This document shows positions 6,150-15,864 of a DNA stretch of 64,000 nt, piece after piece. Every line of letters starts with the position of its first letter. The first letter of the stretch is position 1. The notes beneath the pieces are model-generated. The model saw nothing but the letters and a program-made list of their open reading frames with translations. It did no database searches and was not told the DNA's origin. This DNA comes from XN24 sp047921455 (GTDB lineage: Bacteria > Pseudomonadota > Gammaproteobacteria > Steroidobacterales > XN24), in NCBI GenBank assembly GCA_047921455.1, contig JBLRWC010000006.1:1-64000 (forward strand), written 5' to 3'. Position numbers and translations under genes: made by a program.

Positions 6150-8062
6150 GCCTGTTTGCCGAACTGAAGCGCCGCAACGTGTTCCGGGTGGCTGCTGCCT
6201 ACCTGGTGGTGGGGTGGCTGTTGCTGCAGCTCACCGACATCCTGCTGAATCTTGTCGGCGCGCCCGACTGGGTGGGCAAGGCGATCATCGCGCTGCTGCT
6301 GCTGGGCTTCGTGCCCACCGTCGCGGCGGCCTGGGTGTTCGAGGTCGGACCCGAGGGAATTCGACGCGACGACGGCGCGACGTCGCGCGACGAAGGGCCG
6401 CAGGCGCGCCGGCTGGACGTTATCACGCTGGGCGCGGTGGTGCTGCTGCTGGGCATCATGGCCTGGCAGTACTTGTCCCCCGCCTTCGTGGAGGGTCCAC
6501 CGGCGCCGGCCGTGCCGGCCGCCGCGCCCGTTGAGTCTGAAGACGAATACTACGCGCCCGAGTCGCCGGAGGAGGGCCGGCGGCCCGCGCGAGCGGAATC
6601 CGGGACGGCGCCGGAGATCAACCCGCATTCGATCGCCGTGCTGCCCTTCGCCAACCTGTCGCCCGATCCGGAGAACGAGTACTTCGCGGACGGCATCGCG
6701 GAGGAAGTGCTGAACATCCTCGCGCGCATCGAGGGTCTGCGGGTAGCTTCGCGTACCTCGTCGTTCTCATTGCGCGGCGCGGCTATCGACATCCCGGAAA
6801 TCGCCGCGCGACTCGGCGTGGCCCACGTATTGGAAGGTTCGGTTCGCCGGCAGGGTGCGCGCGTGCGCATCTCCGCACAGCTGATCGAGGCACGCAGCGA
6901 CCAGCAGCTCTGGTCGGATACCTTTGACCGCGAGCTCGAGGACATTTTCGCCATCCAGGAGCAGATCGCGCAGGCGATCGCCGATGCCTTGCGCGACACG
7001 CTCGGCATGCGGCAGGTGCGGGTGCGGGCGCCGACCGAGGACCTCGAGGCCTACGAGCTGTTCCTGCGGGGTCGGCAATTGTTCGCGCTGCGCGGGCCCG
7101 GTGTGATGACAGCGCAAACGCTGCTGGAGCAGGCGGTGGCGCGCGATCGGGACTTCGCGGCGGCATGGGCGGTGCTCGCCGCGGTGAATTACGTCATGCC
7201 GTCCTATGCCGATGTCGATCCCGCCGAATGGTTCCAACGCGCTGCCGAGGCGGCCGAGCGGGCGCTGGCGCTCGATCCGGACGAGCCCACGGCGCTATCG
7301 GTCAAGGGCCGGCTGGCCGGTGGAGGCAGCGACCACATCACTGCGCATCGCCTCATGCGCCGGGCCGTGGCGCTGGATCCCAACGACGCCAATGCCTGGC
7401 TATGGCTGGGACTGAGCCAGGTCGAGGTCGGCCACCTTAATGCGGCGCGAGATAGTATCGAGCGCGCCAGGGCGCTCGATCCGCTGGCCGGCATCCACGC
7501 GGGCTGGCTGGGCAGAATACTCGCCATCCTCGGCGAGCGCGAGGCCGGGGTCGAACTGCTGCGCCGGGCCGAGGAACTGGGTTGGCGCGCATCGGCCCGC
7601 TGGTTCCAGGCGAGGCTCGCGGCCGCGGAAGGGGAATCGGCCGAAGCCGCCCGCCTGCTGCGGCTCTGGATCCAGACCGAAGACTCGGCGATATCGCCGT
7701 TGGGTCGAGAGGCGTTCCTGACAGTCGCCGCGGGGCTGGAATCCGAACCTGGGCGCGAGGCGGCGACGGCGTCGATCCTGGCGCTGGCGGAGTCGCATCC
7801 GGACGAGGTTTTCACCTTGCACCTGGTCGTGTTGAACAAGCATGTCGAGGCGATCGAGGAAGCCCTGCGCCAGCCGGGTGCGCCCGGTTTCGTGACGCTG
7901 GCCAACCTCTGGAGTCCCCAGGACCAGCCGTTCAGAGAGCATCCCGGGTTCCTTGTCATTGCAGAACGCGCCGGCCTGCTGGACTTCTGGGAGGCCGAGG
8001 GGTACCCGGACTTTTGTCGCCACGTCGAGGCGCCGGAACCGCGGCTGGCGTGCGATCAGTGA
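6146..8062 (+). CDS. Array copy 1: membrane-anchored TolB-N/FlgO-like TPR protein
   Basis: A 638-residue protein. Order of parts: a basic amphipathic start (SLFAELKRRNVFRV); two membrane helices (about 14-34 and 42-62); a short loop with GPEGIRRD; a third helix near 93-110; a Pro/Ala/Glu-rich linker; the TolB amino-terminal-like domain (COG5616/FlgO type) from SIAVLPFANLSPDPENEYF to about residue 280; then TPR units with ALDPxxxxA signatures. The C-terminus has two cysteines (FCRHVEAP...RLACDQ). With N-in topology and three helices, the TolB and TPR parts would be periplasmic. The start is fixed by the ATGA overlap with the truncated frame upstream. The next gene starts inside its stop (GTGA). 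Function unknown. Confidence 0.85.
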   Translation: MSLFAELKRRNVFRVAAAYLVVGWLLLQLTDILLNLVGAPDWVGKAIIALLLLGFVPTVAAAWVFEVGPEGIRRDDGATSRDEGPQARRLDVITLGAVVLLLGIMAWQYLSPAFVEGPPAPAVPAAAPVESEDEYYAPESPEEGRRPARAESGTAPEINPHSIAVLPFANLSPDPENEYFADGIAEEVLNILARIEGLRVASRTSSFSLRGAAIDIPEIAARLGVAHVLEGSVRRQGARVRISAQLIEARSDQQLWSDTFDRELEDIFAIQEQIAQAIADALRDTLGMRQVRVRAPTEDLEAYELFLRGRQLFALRGPGVMTAQTLLEQAVARDRDFAAAWAVLAAVNYVMPSYADVDPAEWFQRAAEAAERALALDPDEPTALSVKGRLAGGGSDHITAHRLMRRAVALDPNDANAWLWLGLSQVEVGHLNAARDSIERARALDPLAGIHAGWLGRILAILGEREAGVELLRRAEELGWRASARWFQARLAAAEGESAEAARLLRLWIQTEDSAISPLGREAFLTVAAGLESEPGREAATASILALAESHPDEVFTLHLVVLNKHVEAIEEALRQPGAPGFVTLANLWSPQDQPFREHPGFLVIAERAGLLDFWEAEGYPDFCRHVEAPEPRLACDQ

Positions 8063-9936
8063 ACGCGTTCTTCTACTTCTGGGCCGAGCTGAAGCGACGC
8101 AACGTGTTCCGCGCCGGCCTCGCCTGGTTGGCCTTGAGCTGGCTGTCCATCGAGATCGCTGCGCGGCTGTTTCCGGCGCTCGGGTTTCCGGAGACCGCCA
8201 TCCGCTGGCTGATCATCGGCTGCGCTCTGGCATTGTTGCCGATCATGCTATTCGCGTGGTTGTTCCAGCTCACGCCGCAGGGCCTGCGACGCGACCGGGG
8301 CCCCCAGACCGAGACCCCCGAGAATGCACGCTCCGCGCGGCGCACCGACCAGCTGATCATCGTGCTGCTGTTGCTGGCGCTGGCCAGTTCCGCGGTATCG
8401 CGTTTCGTGCTGCCGGAGCGCGAGGCGCCGCCCGAGGCCGTCGCGCCGGTGGAACGCGGCCCGCTGCGGCCCATGGCGCCGGCCGGCCCGGTGGATCCGC
8501 GCTCGGTGGCGGTATTGCCCTTCGACAGCCTCAGTCCCGACGGCGGCGATGACTGGTTTGCGCTCGGCATGGCCGAGGAGCTGTTGAACGTGCTGGCACG
8601 CGTCGAGGGCCTGCGCGTTTCGTCACGCACCTCGTCGTTCGCCTTCCATGGCAGCACACTCGGCACACGCGCCATCGCCCGGCGGCTGGGCGTGGCACAC
8701 CTGGTGGACGGCTCAGTGCACCGCGTCGGGGATCGCATCCGCATCAGTGCTCAATTGACAGAAGCGGCCAGCGACACGCTGCTCTGGACGGCCGCGTTCG
8801 AGCGCGATTTCCGCGATGTGTTCACGCTGCAGGAGGAGATCGCACAGGCGGTGGCCGACGCGCTGGCCGACTCTCTTGGCGTGCGCGAGGTGCAGGTGCA
8901 GGCGCCGACCGCGGACCTCGCGGCCTACGAGCTTTACCTGCGTGGCCGCCAGCTGTTCGCGCAGCGCGGCAGCGCGTTGCCCGGCGCGCGGCAGCTGCTG
9001 ACCGAGGCGGTCGAGCTCGACCCGGAATTTGCCGGCGCCTGGGCGACGCTGGCCGGCGCCTGGTACGTGTCGCCGTCGTATTCGCAAGAGATCGATGCGC
9101 AGGAAGCGCTGCGCAGGGCAAGCGAGAGCGCAGCTCGCGCGCTGGCGCTCGACCCAAATGAAGTGACGGCGCTGGCGGTGCAGGCACGCCTGGCCGCCGA
9201 GCGCGGCGACCGGCTGGCGGCTGCCAGCCTGGTCGAGCGCGCCCTCGCGCTCGCCCCCAATGACGCCAACACCTGGGTCTGGCAGGGACTCGGGCAACTC
9301 GAGGCCGGACACCTGCGCGCGGCCCGGGAGAGTTTCGAGCGCGCCCAGGCGCTCGATCCGCTCAGTGGCCTCGCCGTCGGCTGGACCGGGGTCACCACCG
9401 CGCTGCAGGGCGAGGTGCAGGCCGGCGAGGCGCTGCTGCGCGAGGCGCACGGGCTGGGCTGGGTTGGGCCGGCGCGGTTCTCGCTGCTCAAGCTGGCGCT
9501 CACCGAGGGCCCGGGCGAGGCCGCGGCGCGCAGGTTCCAGGACTGGGTGCGCGAGGATCCCCGTATTCCCGATGTGCTGCGGCCCGCACACCTCGCGCTC
9601 GAGCCAGGCTTCCGGGATCCGGCGGCGCGCGACCAGGCGGTGCAGGCCTTGCACGAAGCTGCCGCGGTTGACCCCGGCTATTCCTGGGCCAGCGTGCTGC
9701 TCATGCTGGGCGCGCACGAGGCGGCGCTCGACGAGGCGCTCTCCGACAAGGACGCCTCGGGCTGGATCTTCCTCCTCAATCTCTGGTTCCCGCAGGACCG
9801 AGCATTTCGCGAACAGCCGGGCTTCATGGCGCTGGCGGAGCGCAGCGGCCTGGTCGAGTACTGGCGCGCACACGGCGAACCGGATCACTGCCGGCTGCTC
9901 GAAGCGCCCACTACGCGGCTGGAGTGCCAGCGGTGA
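8059..9936 (+). CDS. Array copy 2: membrane-anchored TolB-N/FlgO-like TPR protein
   Basis: A 625-residue paralog with a GTG start overlapping the previous stop (GTGA at 8059-8062). Its N-terminus (NAFFYFWAELKRRNVFRAG) is the most divergent of the array. The TolB-like domain is altered at a usually invariant spot: WFALGMAEELLNVL replaces the usual YFADGISEELLN, and VAHLVDGSVHRVGD replaces VxHxLEGSVRR. The C-terminal third resembles copy 1, including TPRs with ALDPNE/ALAPND and a tail with HCRLLEAPTTRLECQR, which keeps the paired cysteines. Copies 1 and 2 therefore form a subgroup. A three-helix N-in topology and a periplasmic body are predicted. Confidence 0.85.
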   Translation: MNAFFYFWAELKRRNVFRAGLAWLALSWLSIEIAARLFPALGFPETAIRWLIIGCALALLPIMLFAWLFQLTPQGLRRDRGPQTETPENARSARRTDQLIIVLLLLALASSAVSRFVLPEREAPPEAVAPVERGPLRPMAPAGPVDPRSVAVLPFDSLSPDGGDDWFALGMAEELLNVLARVEGLRVSSRTSSFAFHGSTLGTRAIARRLGVAHLVDGSVHRVGDRIRISAQLTEAASDTLLWTAAFERDFRDVFTLQEEIAQAVADALADSLGVREVQVQAPTADLAAYELYLRGRQLFAQRGSALPGARQLLTEAVELDPEFAGAWATLAGAWYVSPSYSQEIDAQEALRRASESAARALALDPNEVTALAVQARLAAERGDRLAAASLVERALALAPNDANTWVWQGLGQLEAGHLRAARESFERAQALDPLSGLAVGWTGVTTALQGEVQAGEALLREAHGLGWVGPARFSLLKLALTEGPGEAAARRFQDWVREDPRIPDVLRPAHLALEPGFRDPAARDQAVQALHEAAAVDPGYSWASVLLMLGAHEAALDEALSDKDASGWIFLLNLWFPQDRAFREQPGFMALAERSGLVEYWRAHGEPDHCRLLEAPTTRLECQR

Positions 9937-11765
9937 GCCTGTTTGCCGAAATCAAGCGCCGCAAGGTGATACGGGTCGCGGTGGTTTACGCGGCGACGGC
10001 CTTCGCGGTGTTGCAGGCGGCGGAGATCATGCTGCCGCGCATGGGCGTGCCTGACTGGGCCATGGCCCTGCTGGTCGCTTTCGTGGTGCTCGGTTTCCCG
10101 ATTGCGCTGGTGCTGGCCTGGGCACTGGAACTCACGCCCGAAGGCATCAGGCGCACCGAGGCGGCGCCGACCGACGCGAGCGGCGCGCCAACACCATCGC
10201 TGCTGGGCAAGCGCACTGTCTTTGCTACGGGCCTGCTGGTGGTGCTTGGGATCGGGCTTGGCGCAGGCTGGTTCCTGCGGCCCGCAACCGATTCGCCAGG
10301 CATGCCGCTGCCGGCAGCATCCACGGCCCCCGCTGCCGAAGAAACTGCGACTCTGACACCGATTTCGAAATCCATCGCGGTGCTGCCGTTCGTCAATATG
10401 AGCGCGGACGCGGAGAACGAGTACTTCGCCGATGGCATTTCCGAGGAGTTGCTCAACGTGCTGGTGCGCGTCGAAGACATCGGCGTCGCTTCGCGCACCT
10501 CGTCGTTTGCCTACAAGGGCCGCGAGCTGGGCGCGGCCGTCATCGCCCGCGAGTTGAAGGTCAATCACATCCTCGAGGGCAGCGTACGCAAGTCCGGCAA
10601 CCGCGTGCGCATCACCGCCCAGCTGATCGATGCGATCGAAGATCGTCACCTGTGGTCGGAAACCTACGACCGCGAGCTGACCGACATCTTCGCCATCCAG
10701 GACGAGATCGCGAACGCGATCGTCGCGGCGCTGCGCGGCACGCTCGGAAGCGGTGACGTCGAGCGCGCGGTCACCGTGCGCGCTGATACCGAAAACCTGG
10801 ATGCCTACCAGTTGTACCTGAAGGCGCGCGAGCTATTCATCACGCGTACGCAGCTGGACGAGTCGGTGCGCCTGTTCGAGCAGGTGGTCGCGCTGGATCC
10901 GGAATTCGCGCGCGGCTGGGAGGGGCTGGCCGCCGCCAGCGCGATCATTATCGGCTGGGTTGACCAATATTCTTCCATCGACACGCAGGCTCTCATCACG
11001 AGGTCCGAGCAGGCGGCCGAGCGCGCCCTGGCGCTCGACCCGGCCTTGTCGATGCCTTGGGTGGCCCGTTCGATCTCAGCCAGGGGTACTGCTTTCGGTC
11101 CCCGCCTAGAGTTGTTGGACCGGGCGATTGCCGCGGACCCGAGGAATGCGACGGCCTATCTCGTGCGCGGCGTCGTGTGGATCGACCTCGGCTTCTTAGA
11201 CCGGTCGCTCGGCGATCTCGATCGATGCCTTGCGATCGATCCGGCCTACGGCAATTGCCTGCGCTGGAAGGCCGTGGCCCTGCTTGTCAAAGGCGAAGTT
11301 GACCGCGCGCTCGAGTTATACGCGCAGGGCATGGCGGATGGCTTCAATCCGAACCGCGCCAACAGTTTCATCGAGCCATTGATCCGTCGGGGCGACACGT
11401 TTGCGGCCGTACTGCTGATGCGGGAACTCGACTGGCCGGTCGAGGTGCAGCAGGCCGTCGTCGCCACGCTGCGCGACGGCGCGTCGCCGCCGGATGTCGC
11501 GGGCCTGGTAAGACGCTATCCGCAGATCCAACGGGCGCAGTTTCAATGGGGCCTGCTACTGCGTGATTACGCGCTTGCGGCCGAGCAGGAGCTGGTGCCT
11601 GGCACGCTGATCGAACACTGGGATCCTGCCTATGAGGGCCTGCGTGCATCGCCGGCCTTCAAGCGGATTCTCGAACGTATCGGCGCGCCGGCCTACTGGC
11701 GCGAGCACGGTTACCCGCCGCAATGCCGCCCGGTGGGCGATGACGACTACGAGTGCATGCTATGA
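9933..11765 (+). CDS. Array copy 3: membrane-anchored TolB-N/FlgO-like TPR protein
   Basis: A 610-residue paralog with a GTG start overlapping the previous stop (GTGA). The membrane module (KVIRVAVVYAATAFAVLQAA, then PDWAMALLVAFVVLGFPIAL) is nearly the same as in copy 5. From the TolB-like domain on, including the C-terminus GYPPQCRPVGDDDYEC, it matches copy 6. A 176-base stretch (10605-10780) is identical to 16536-16711 in copy 6. TPR units carry ALDPALSMPW and AIDPAYGNCL. The tail keeps the paired cysteines. The different sister relationships of the two halves mark this gene as a mosaic. Confidence 0.85.
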   Translation: MSLFAEIKRRKVIRVAVVYAATAFAVLQAAEIMLPRMGVPDWAMALLVAFVVLGFPIALVLAWALELTPEGIRRTEAAPTDASGAPTPSLLGKRTVFATGLLVVLGIGLGAGWFLRPATDSPGMPLPAASTAPAAEETATLTPISKSIAVLPFVNMSADAENEYFADGISEELLNVLVRVEDIGVASRTSSFAYKGRELGAAVIARELKVNHILEGSVRKSGNRVRITAQLIDAIEDRHLWSETYDRELTDIFAIQDEIANAIVAALRGTLGSGDVERAVTVRADTENLDAYQLYLKARELFITRTQLDESVRLFEQVVALDPEFARGWEGLAAASAIIIGWVDQYSSIDTQALITRSEQAAERALALDPALSMPWVARSISARGTAFGPRLELLDRAIAADPRNATAYLVRGVVWIDLGFLDRSLGDLDRCLAIDPAYGNCLRWKAVALLVKGEVDRALELYAQGMADGFNPNRANSFIEPLIRRGDTFAAVLLMRELDWPVEVQQAVVATLRDGASPPDVAGLVRRYPQIQRAQFQWGLLLRDYALAAEQELVPGTLIEHWDPAYEGLRASPAFKRILERIGAPAYWREHGYPPQCRPVGDDDYECML

Positions 11766-13933
11766 GCCTGTTCGCTGAACTCAAGCGTCGCAACGTAATC
11801 CGCGTGGGCGCCGCCTACCTGGTGGTGGCCTGGCTGATGATCGAGGTGAGCGACACCGTCTTCCCGCGGCTGGGCTTGCCGGAGTGGACGGTCACGCTGG
11901 TGATCGCGTTGCTGTTGCTTGGCCTGCCGCTGGCGTTGTTCCTCGCCTGGGCCTTTGAGCTGACGCCGGATGGGGTAAAGCGCGCCGAGGATGTGGCCGG
12001 GCAGCCGCCGGTGGTGCGCACCGGCTGGCGACGCACCGACCGGTTAATCGTGGTGGCACTCGTGGCGGTGATCGCGTTGCTGGTCGGCGAGCGTTTCTGG
12101 ATGGGTGAGCGGACCGATGCGGAGTCGCCCGCGTCCGGCGAAGTCGCGGCGATCCCCGCAACTAGCGCCCCGGCCCGCTCCATCGCCGTACTGGCCTTCG
12201 ACGATCTCAGCCCGCAGCGCGACCAGGCCTATTTTGCCGAGGGCATTTCCGAGGAATTGCTCAACCTGTTGGCGCGCATCGAGGGTTTCAAGGTGGCGGC
12301 GCGCACCTCGTCGTTCAAATTTCGCGGGGCTAACCTGGACATCGGCGAGATCGGCCGCGCGCTGAATGTCGAGACGGTGCTGGAAGGCTCCGTGCGCAAG
12401 TCCGGCAACCAGCTGCGGGTGACCGCCCAGCTGATCAATGTTGCGGACGGCTTTCACCTCTGGTCGCAAAGCTACGACCGGGAGCTGTCGAATATCTTCA
12501 CGGTGCAGGACGAGATCGCGACGGCGATCGTGGATGCGCTGAAGCTCAAGCTGGATATTGGCGCCGCGACGGCCGGACGTACCCAGGACACAGCGGCCTA
12601 TGATCACTACCTGCGCGGCCGGCAGCTGGGGCGCCAGCCGACGCAGGCCGGGCTGCTGCGGGCCGTGCAAGAGTTCGAGCAGGCCATCGCCATCGATCCC
12701 GGGTTCGCCGCGGCGTACGCCGGCATTGCGGACGCCTGGGTGTGGCTGGAGGACTACGGCGGCATCCGGTCGGCCGAAGCCTTCCCCAGGGCCGAGCAGG
12801 CGGCGCGCCGCGCGCTCGAGCTGGACCCGCGGTCAGCCGAGGCCCACGCCGCCATGGCCTTCGTGCTGGATCGTTACCACCGGGACAAGCCCGGCGCCCG
12901 CGACTCCTTCGAGCGCACGCTCGAGCTCAATCCCAACTATGTGAACGCCTACAACCTGTACGGCGACACACTGCGCGATCTCGGCGACTATCCGCGCATG
13001 ATCGAGGTCCACCGCAAGGCGGTCGAGCTCGACCCGTTGTCGTACTTCATGAAAACCCGCCTCAGCGGCAAGCTGATGGCCGTCGGTCAGCTCGAGGAAG
13101 CAGAAGCCATCGTCGCAGGTGTGTTCGAGGAATTCCCGGGCAATGACTTTGCGCACGAGGAAATGGGTAACCTCGAGCGCAACCGGGGACGCTTGGCCGA
13201 GGCGGTGCGGCACTACCGCATCGTGCACTTCGCCCGCCCCGGCGATCCCTATGCGGCGGCGCAGATCGCCCAGATCGGCGTCACCTTCAACGACCCGGTG
13301 ATGGTTGAGCAGTGGATCGCGGCGGCCCGTGAATGGGGCGCCGACAATCGCTGGGAGCTGTCGGCGCGGACCCGGGCCGCCATCTGGGAACAGGACTGGG
13401 AAGAGCTCGGCCGGGTGGCTAACCTGACGGGTGGTGACAACGGTGCCATGCTGCGCGGCATCGCGGCGGCGCGCCAGGGCAGCTGGCCCGAGGCGCGGCA
13501 GCACCTGCTCGATTCACTCCGCACCCAGAGCCGTCTCGAGGACGGTGCGGCCGCGCTGAGCCAGGCCCAGGCGCTGGTCGAGCTCGGCTGGGTCGAGCAA
13601 CAACTCGGGCTTTCCGGCTGGCAGCAAGCGCTGGCGGACGCACGGGAACCGCTCGAGCGCTTGCTCGGCACGGGCGGCGGCATGACCCAGGGCGATATCA
13701 ACCAGCTGTACTTTCTCGTCGCGCTCCATGTGATCGACGGCGACGAGGCGGCGGCGTTGGAGGTGCTGCGTGGCATGGTCGAGACCGGCTTCGTGGACCA
13801 CTGGCTGATCGAGCAGGAACTGGTATTTGCCGACTGGCGCGACTCCGAGGCGGTTCAAAACCTGTTGCAACGAATGCGCGACACGGTGGCCGCCGAGCGG
13901 ACCAAGCTGGCGCGCATGGAGATTCTGCCCTGA
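11762..13933 (+). CDS. Array copy 4: membrane-anchored TolB-N/FlgO-like TPR protein, long form
   Basis: At 723 residues this is the longest of the array. Helices are at about 14-34, 42-62 and 95-112, and the TolB-like domain at about 140-255 (SIAVLAFDDLSPQRDQAYF). The TPR region is extended and continues to the end without the C-terminal double-cysteine tail. The membrane module (GAAYLVVAWLMIEVSDTVFP) is almost identical to that of copy 7. Start and stop both use the four-base overlap: ATGA upstream and CTGA downstream. TPR units have ELDPRSAEAHA, ELNPNYVNAYN and ELDPLSYFMK. Confidence 0.85.
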   Translation: MSLFAELKRRNVIRVGAAYLVVAWLMIEVSDTVFPRLGLPEWTVTLVIALLLLGLPLALFLAWAFELTPDGVKRAEDVAGQPPVVRTGWRRTDRLIVVALVAVIALLVGERFWMGERTDAESPASGEVAAIPATSAPARSIAVLAFDDLSPQRDQAYFAEGISEELLNLLARIEGFKVAARTSSFKFRGANLDIGEIGRALNVETVLEGSVRKSGNQLRVTAQLINVADGFHLWSQSYDRELSNIFTVQDEIATAIVDALKLKLDIGAATAGRTQDTAAYDHYLRGRQLGRQPTQAGLLRAVQEFEQAIAIDPGFAAAYAGIADAWVWLEDYGGIRSAEAFPRAEQAARRALELDPRSAEAHAAMAFVLDRYHRDKPGARDSFERTLELNPNYVNAYNLYGDTLRDLGDYPRMIEVHRKAVELDPLSYFMKTRLSGKLMAVGQLEEAEAIVAGVFEEFPGNDFAHEEMGNLERNRGRLAEAVRHYRIVHFARPGDPYAAAQIAQIGVTFNDPVMVEQWIAAAREWGADNRWELSARTRAAIWEQDWEELGRVANLTGGDNGAMLRGIAAARQGSWPEARQHLLDSLRTQSRLEDGAAALSQAQALVELGWVEQQLGLSGWQQALADAREPLERLLGTGGGMTQGDINQLYFLVALHVIDGDEAAALEVLRGMVETGFVDHWLIEQELVFADWRDSEAVQNLLQRMRDTVAAERTKLARMEILP

Positions 13934-15864
13934 GCGCGGCGCCCTCCATCTGGACCGAGCTCAAGCGCCGGAAGGTGGTGCGCGTCGCGGTGGTGTACGC
14001 GGCCACGGCGTTCGCCGTGCTGCAGGCGGCGGACATCATATTGCCGCAGATGAACGTGCCGGACTGGGCCATGGGACTGCTGGTGACTTTTGTCGTGTTC
14101 GGCTTTCCAATCGCGCTCGTGCTGGGCTGGGCGCTGGAAGTCACGCCGGAGGGCATCAAGCGCACCGAGGCGGCGCCGGCCGGAACCAGCGAGGCGGCGA
14201 CGCCGGCAATGCTTGGTAAGCGCACGGTGTTCGCTGCAGCGCTGCTGGTCGTGCTCGGGATCGGGCTGGGTGCAGGTTGGCTGCTGAAGCCTGCAGCAGA
14301 TGGACCCGAAATTCCGCCTGTACCGGTCGTCGCGACGCCGGTGATCGACGCGACGCCGGCCAGTGCAACAGGCCCTGGAGCCGTTGCAGCAGAGTCTGGG
14401 GAATCGGATCAGAACACCATCGCGGTGCTGCCGTTTGTAAACATGAGCGCGGATCCGGCCAATGAATTCTTTGCCGATGGCATCTCCGAGGAATTGTTGA
14501 ACATTCTTGCGGGCGTGGAGGGGCTGAAGGTGGCGTCGCGTACTTCAGCCTTTTCCTTTAAGGGCAAGGACACGCCGATTCCGCAGATCGCGCGCGAGCT
14601 CGGGGTGCGCCATATCCTGGAGGGTTCGGTGCGCCGGCAGGGCGAGCGCGTGCGGATCACGGCGCAGCTGATCGAGACCCGCAGCGACACACACCTCTGG
14701 TCGGGAACCTTCGAGCGCGAGTTGGTCGATATCTTCCGCGTGCAGGAAGAGATCGCGCGCGCCATCACGACTGCGCTCGAGGGCGTGCTCGGCGTGCGCA
14801 AGATCTCGGTGGCTGCGACGACGGCCGACCTCACGGCCTACGAGCTTTTCCTGCGTGGCCGCACGCGTTTCTACCAGCGCGTCGGCCTGGACCAAGCGAT
14901 CGCGGACCTGCAGTCCGCGGTCGAGCGCGATCCCGATTTTGCCGAGGCGTGGGCATTTCTCGGTGCGGCCAGCTTCGTGGTCGGCAACGGCGGCTATCCC
15001 ACCGAGCTCGATCGCGCGCGCCTGATGGACGAGGCCCGGCTCGCTGTGGAACGCGCCCTCGCCCTGGATCCGGAGCTCGCCACCGCAATGGCGGTCAAGG
15101 GCCAGCTGCTGACGCGCACAAGAGATGCGGCGCAGATCGTGCAAGGCCTGCAGCTGCTAGAGCGGGCTGCGAGCCGGGTGACGGCCGATACCTCCGCGCC
15201 GCTATGGCTCGGATTGTCCCTGCTGGAGATGGGGCGCGTCGATCGCGCCTTGCCGCAGCTCGAGAAAGCCAACGCGCTGGATCCGCTGGTCGGGATCAAC
15301 CAGGGTTATATTGGCATTGCCTATGTCACCGTCGGTCGAACCGAGGAAGCCATCCGCCTGGGGCAGCGCTCCCAGGGACTCGCGGGGAGTGTCTTCTGGT
15401 CTTACCACCTGCTCGTCGAGCTGGTGAATTCCGGTGACGAGGCGCACGCCGACGAGTTGCTCAGCGCCCTGCTGGCCGCTGACGAACTCAGCCCGGAAGA
15501 CCGAAAGTTTTTTAGCGAGCTGCAGCTTGCGCTCTCGGATCCCGCGCAACGCGAATCGATATTTGTGTCCGGCGAGCCTGGGGCAGACGAGGGCGATCGT
15601 TTCCGCGCCCTGGTCAAGGACCTCATGTTCCGCAATGGTGCGCGCGCTATCAGCATGGGGGACTCGAGAGTCAGCCAGCTGATGCTGACGATTGGCGCGT
15701 GGTTGCCATCGCTGGGGTGGCTGCGGGAGGACCCCGCCTTTTACGCGTACATGGAACGCATCGGTTCCGTGGGCTTCTGGGAGCTGGACGGGTTCCCACC
15801 CGGATGCCAGCCGGTGGACGATGCCGCCGGCCGCCGGCTGGATTGCAGCGGGTATGGGCCATGA
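13930..15864 (+). CDS. Array copy 5: membrane-anchored TolB-N/FlgO-like TPR protein (CTG start)
   Basis: A 644-residue paralog. The frame is open from codon CTG at 13930, which overlaps the previous stop as CTGA exactly where the other junctions have ATGA or GTGA. From there it reads SAAPSIWTELKRRKVVRV, the expected family N-terminus (compare SASTGLWAELKRRNVFRV in copy 10). No ATG, GTG or TTG occurs in frame until GTG at 13975, which would remove the conserved ELKRR motif. A CTG initiation codon is therefore the best model. The membrane module pairs with copy 3. The TolB domain (TSAFSFKGKDTPIPQIAREL), TPRs and tail (GFPPGCQPVDDAAGRRLDC) pair with copy 7. The two tail cysteines are retained. 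Confidence 0.8.
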   Translation: MSAAPSIWTELKRRKVVRVAVVYAATAFAVLQAADIILPQMNVPDWAMGLLVTFVVFGFPIALVLGWALEVTPEGIKRTEAAPAGTSEAATPAMLGKRTVFAAALLVVLGIGLGAGWLLKPAADGPEIPPVPVVATPVIDATPASATGPGAVAAESGESDQNTIAVLPFVNMSADPANEFFADGISEELLNILAGVEGLKVASRTSAFSFKGKDTPIPQIARELGVRHILEGSVRRQGERVRITAQLIETRSDTHLWSGTFERELVDIFRVQEEIARAITTALEGVLGVRKISVAATTADLTAYELFLRGRTRFYQRVGLDQAIADLQSAVERDPDFAEAWAFLGAASFVVGNGGYPTELDRARLMDEARLAVERALALDPELATAMAVKGQLLTRTRDAAQIVQGLQLLERAASRVTADTSAPLWLGLSLLEMGRVDRALPQLEKANALDPLVGINQGYIGIAYVTVGRTEEAIRLGQRSQGLAGSVFWSYHLLVELVNSGDEAHADELLSALLAADELSPEDRKFFSELQLALSDPAQRESIFVSGEPGADEGDRFRALVKDLMFRNGARAISMGDSRVSQLMLTIGAWLPSLGWLREDPAFYAYMERIGSVGFWELDGFPPGCQPVDDAAGRRLDCSGYGP

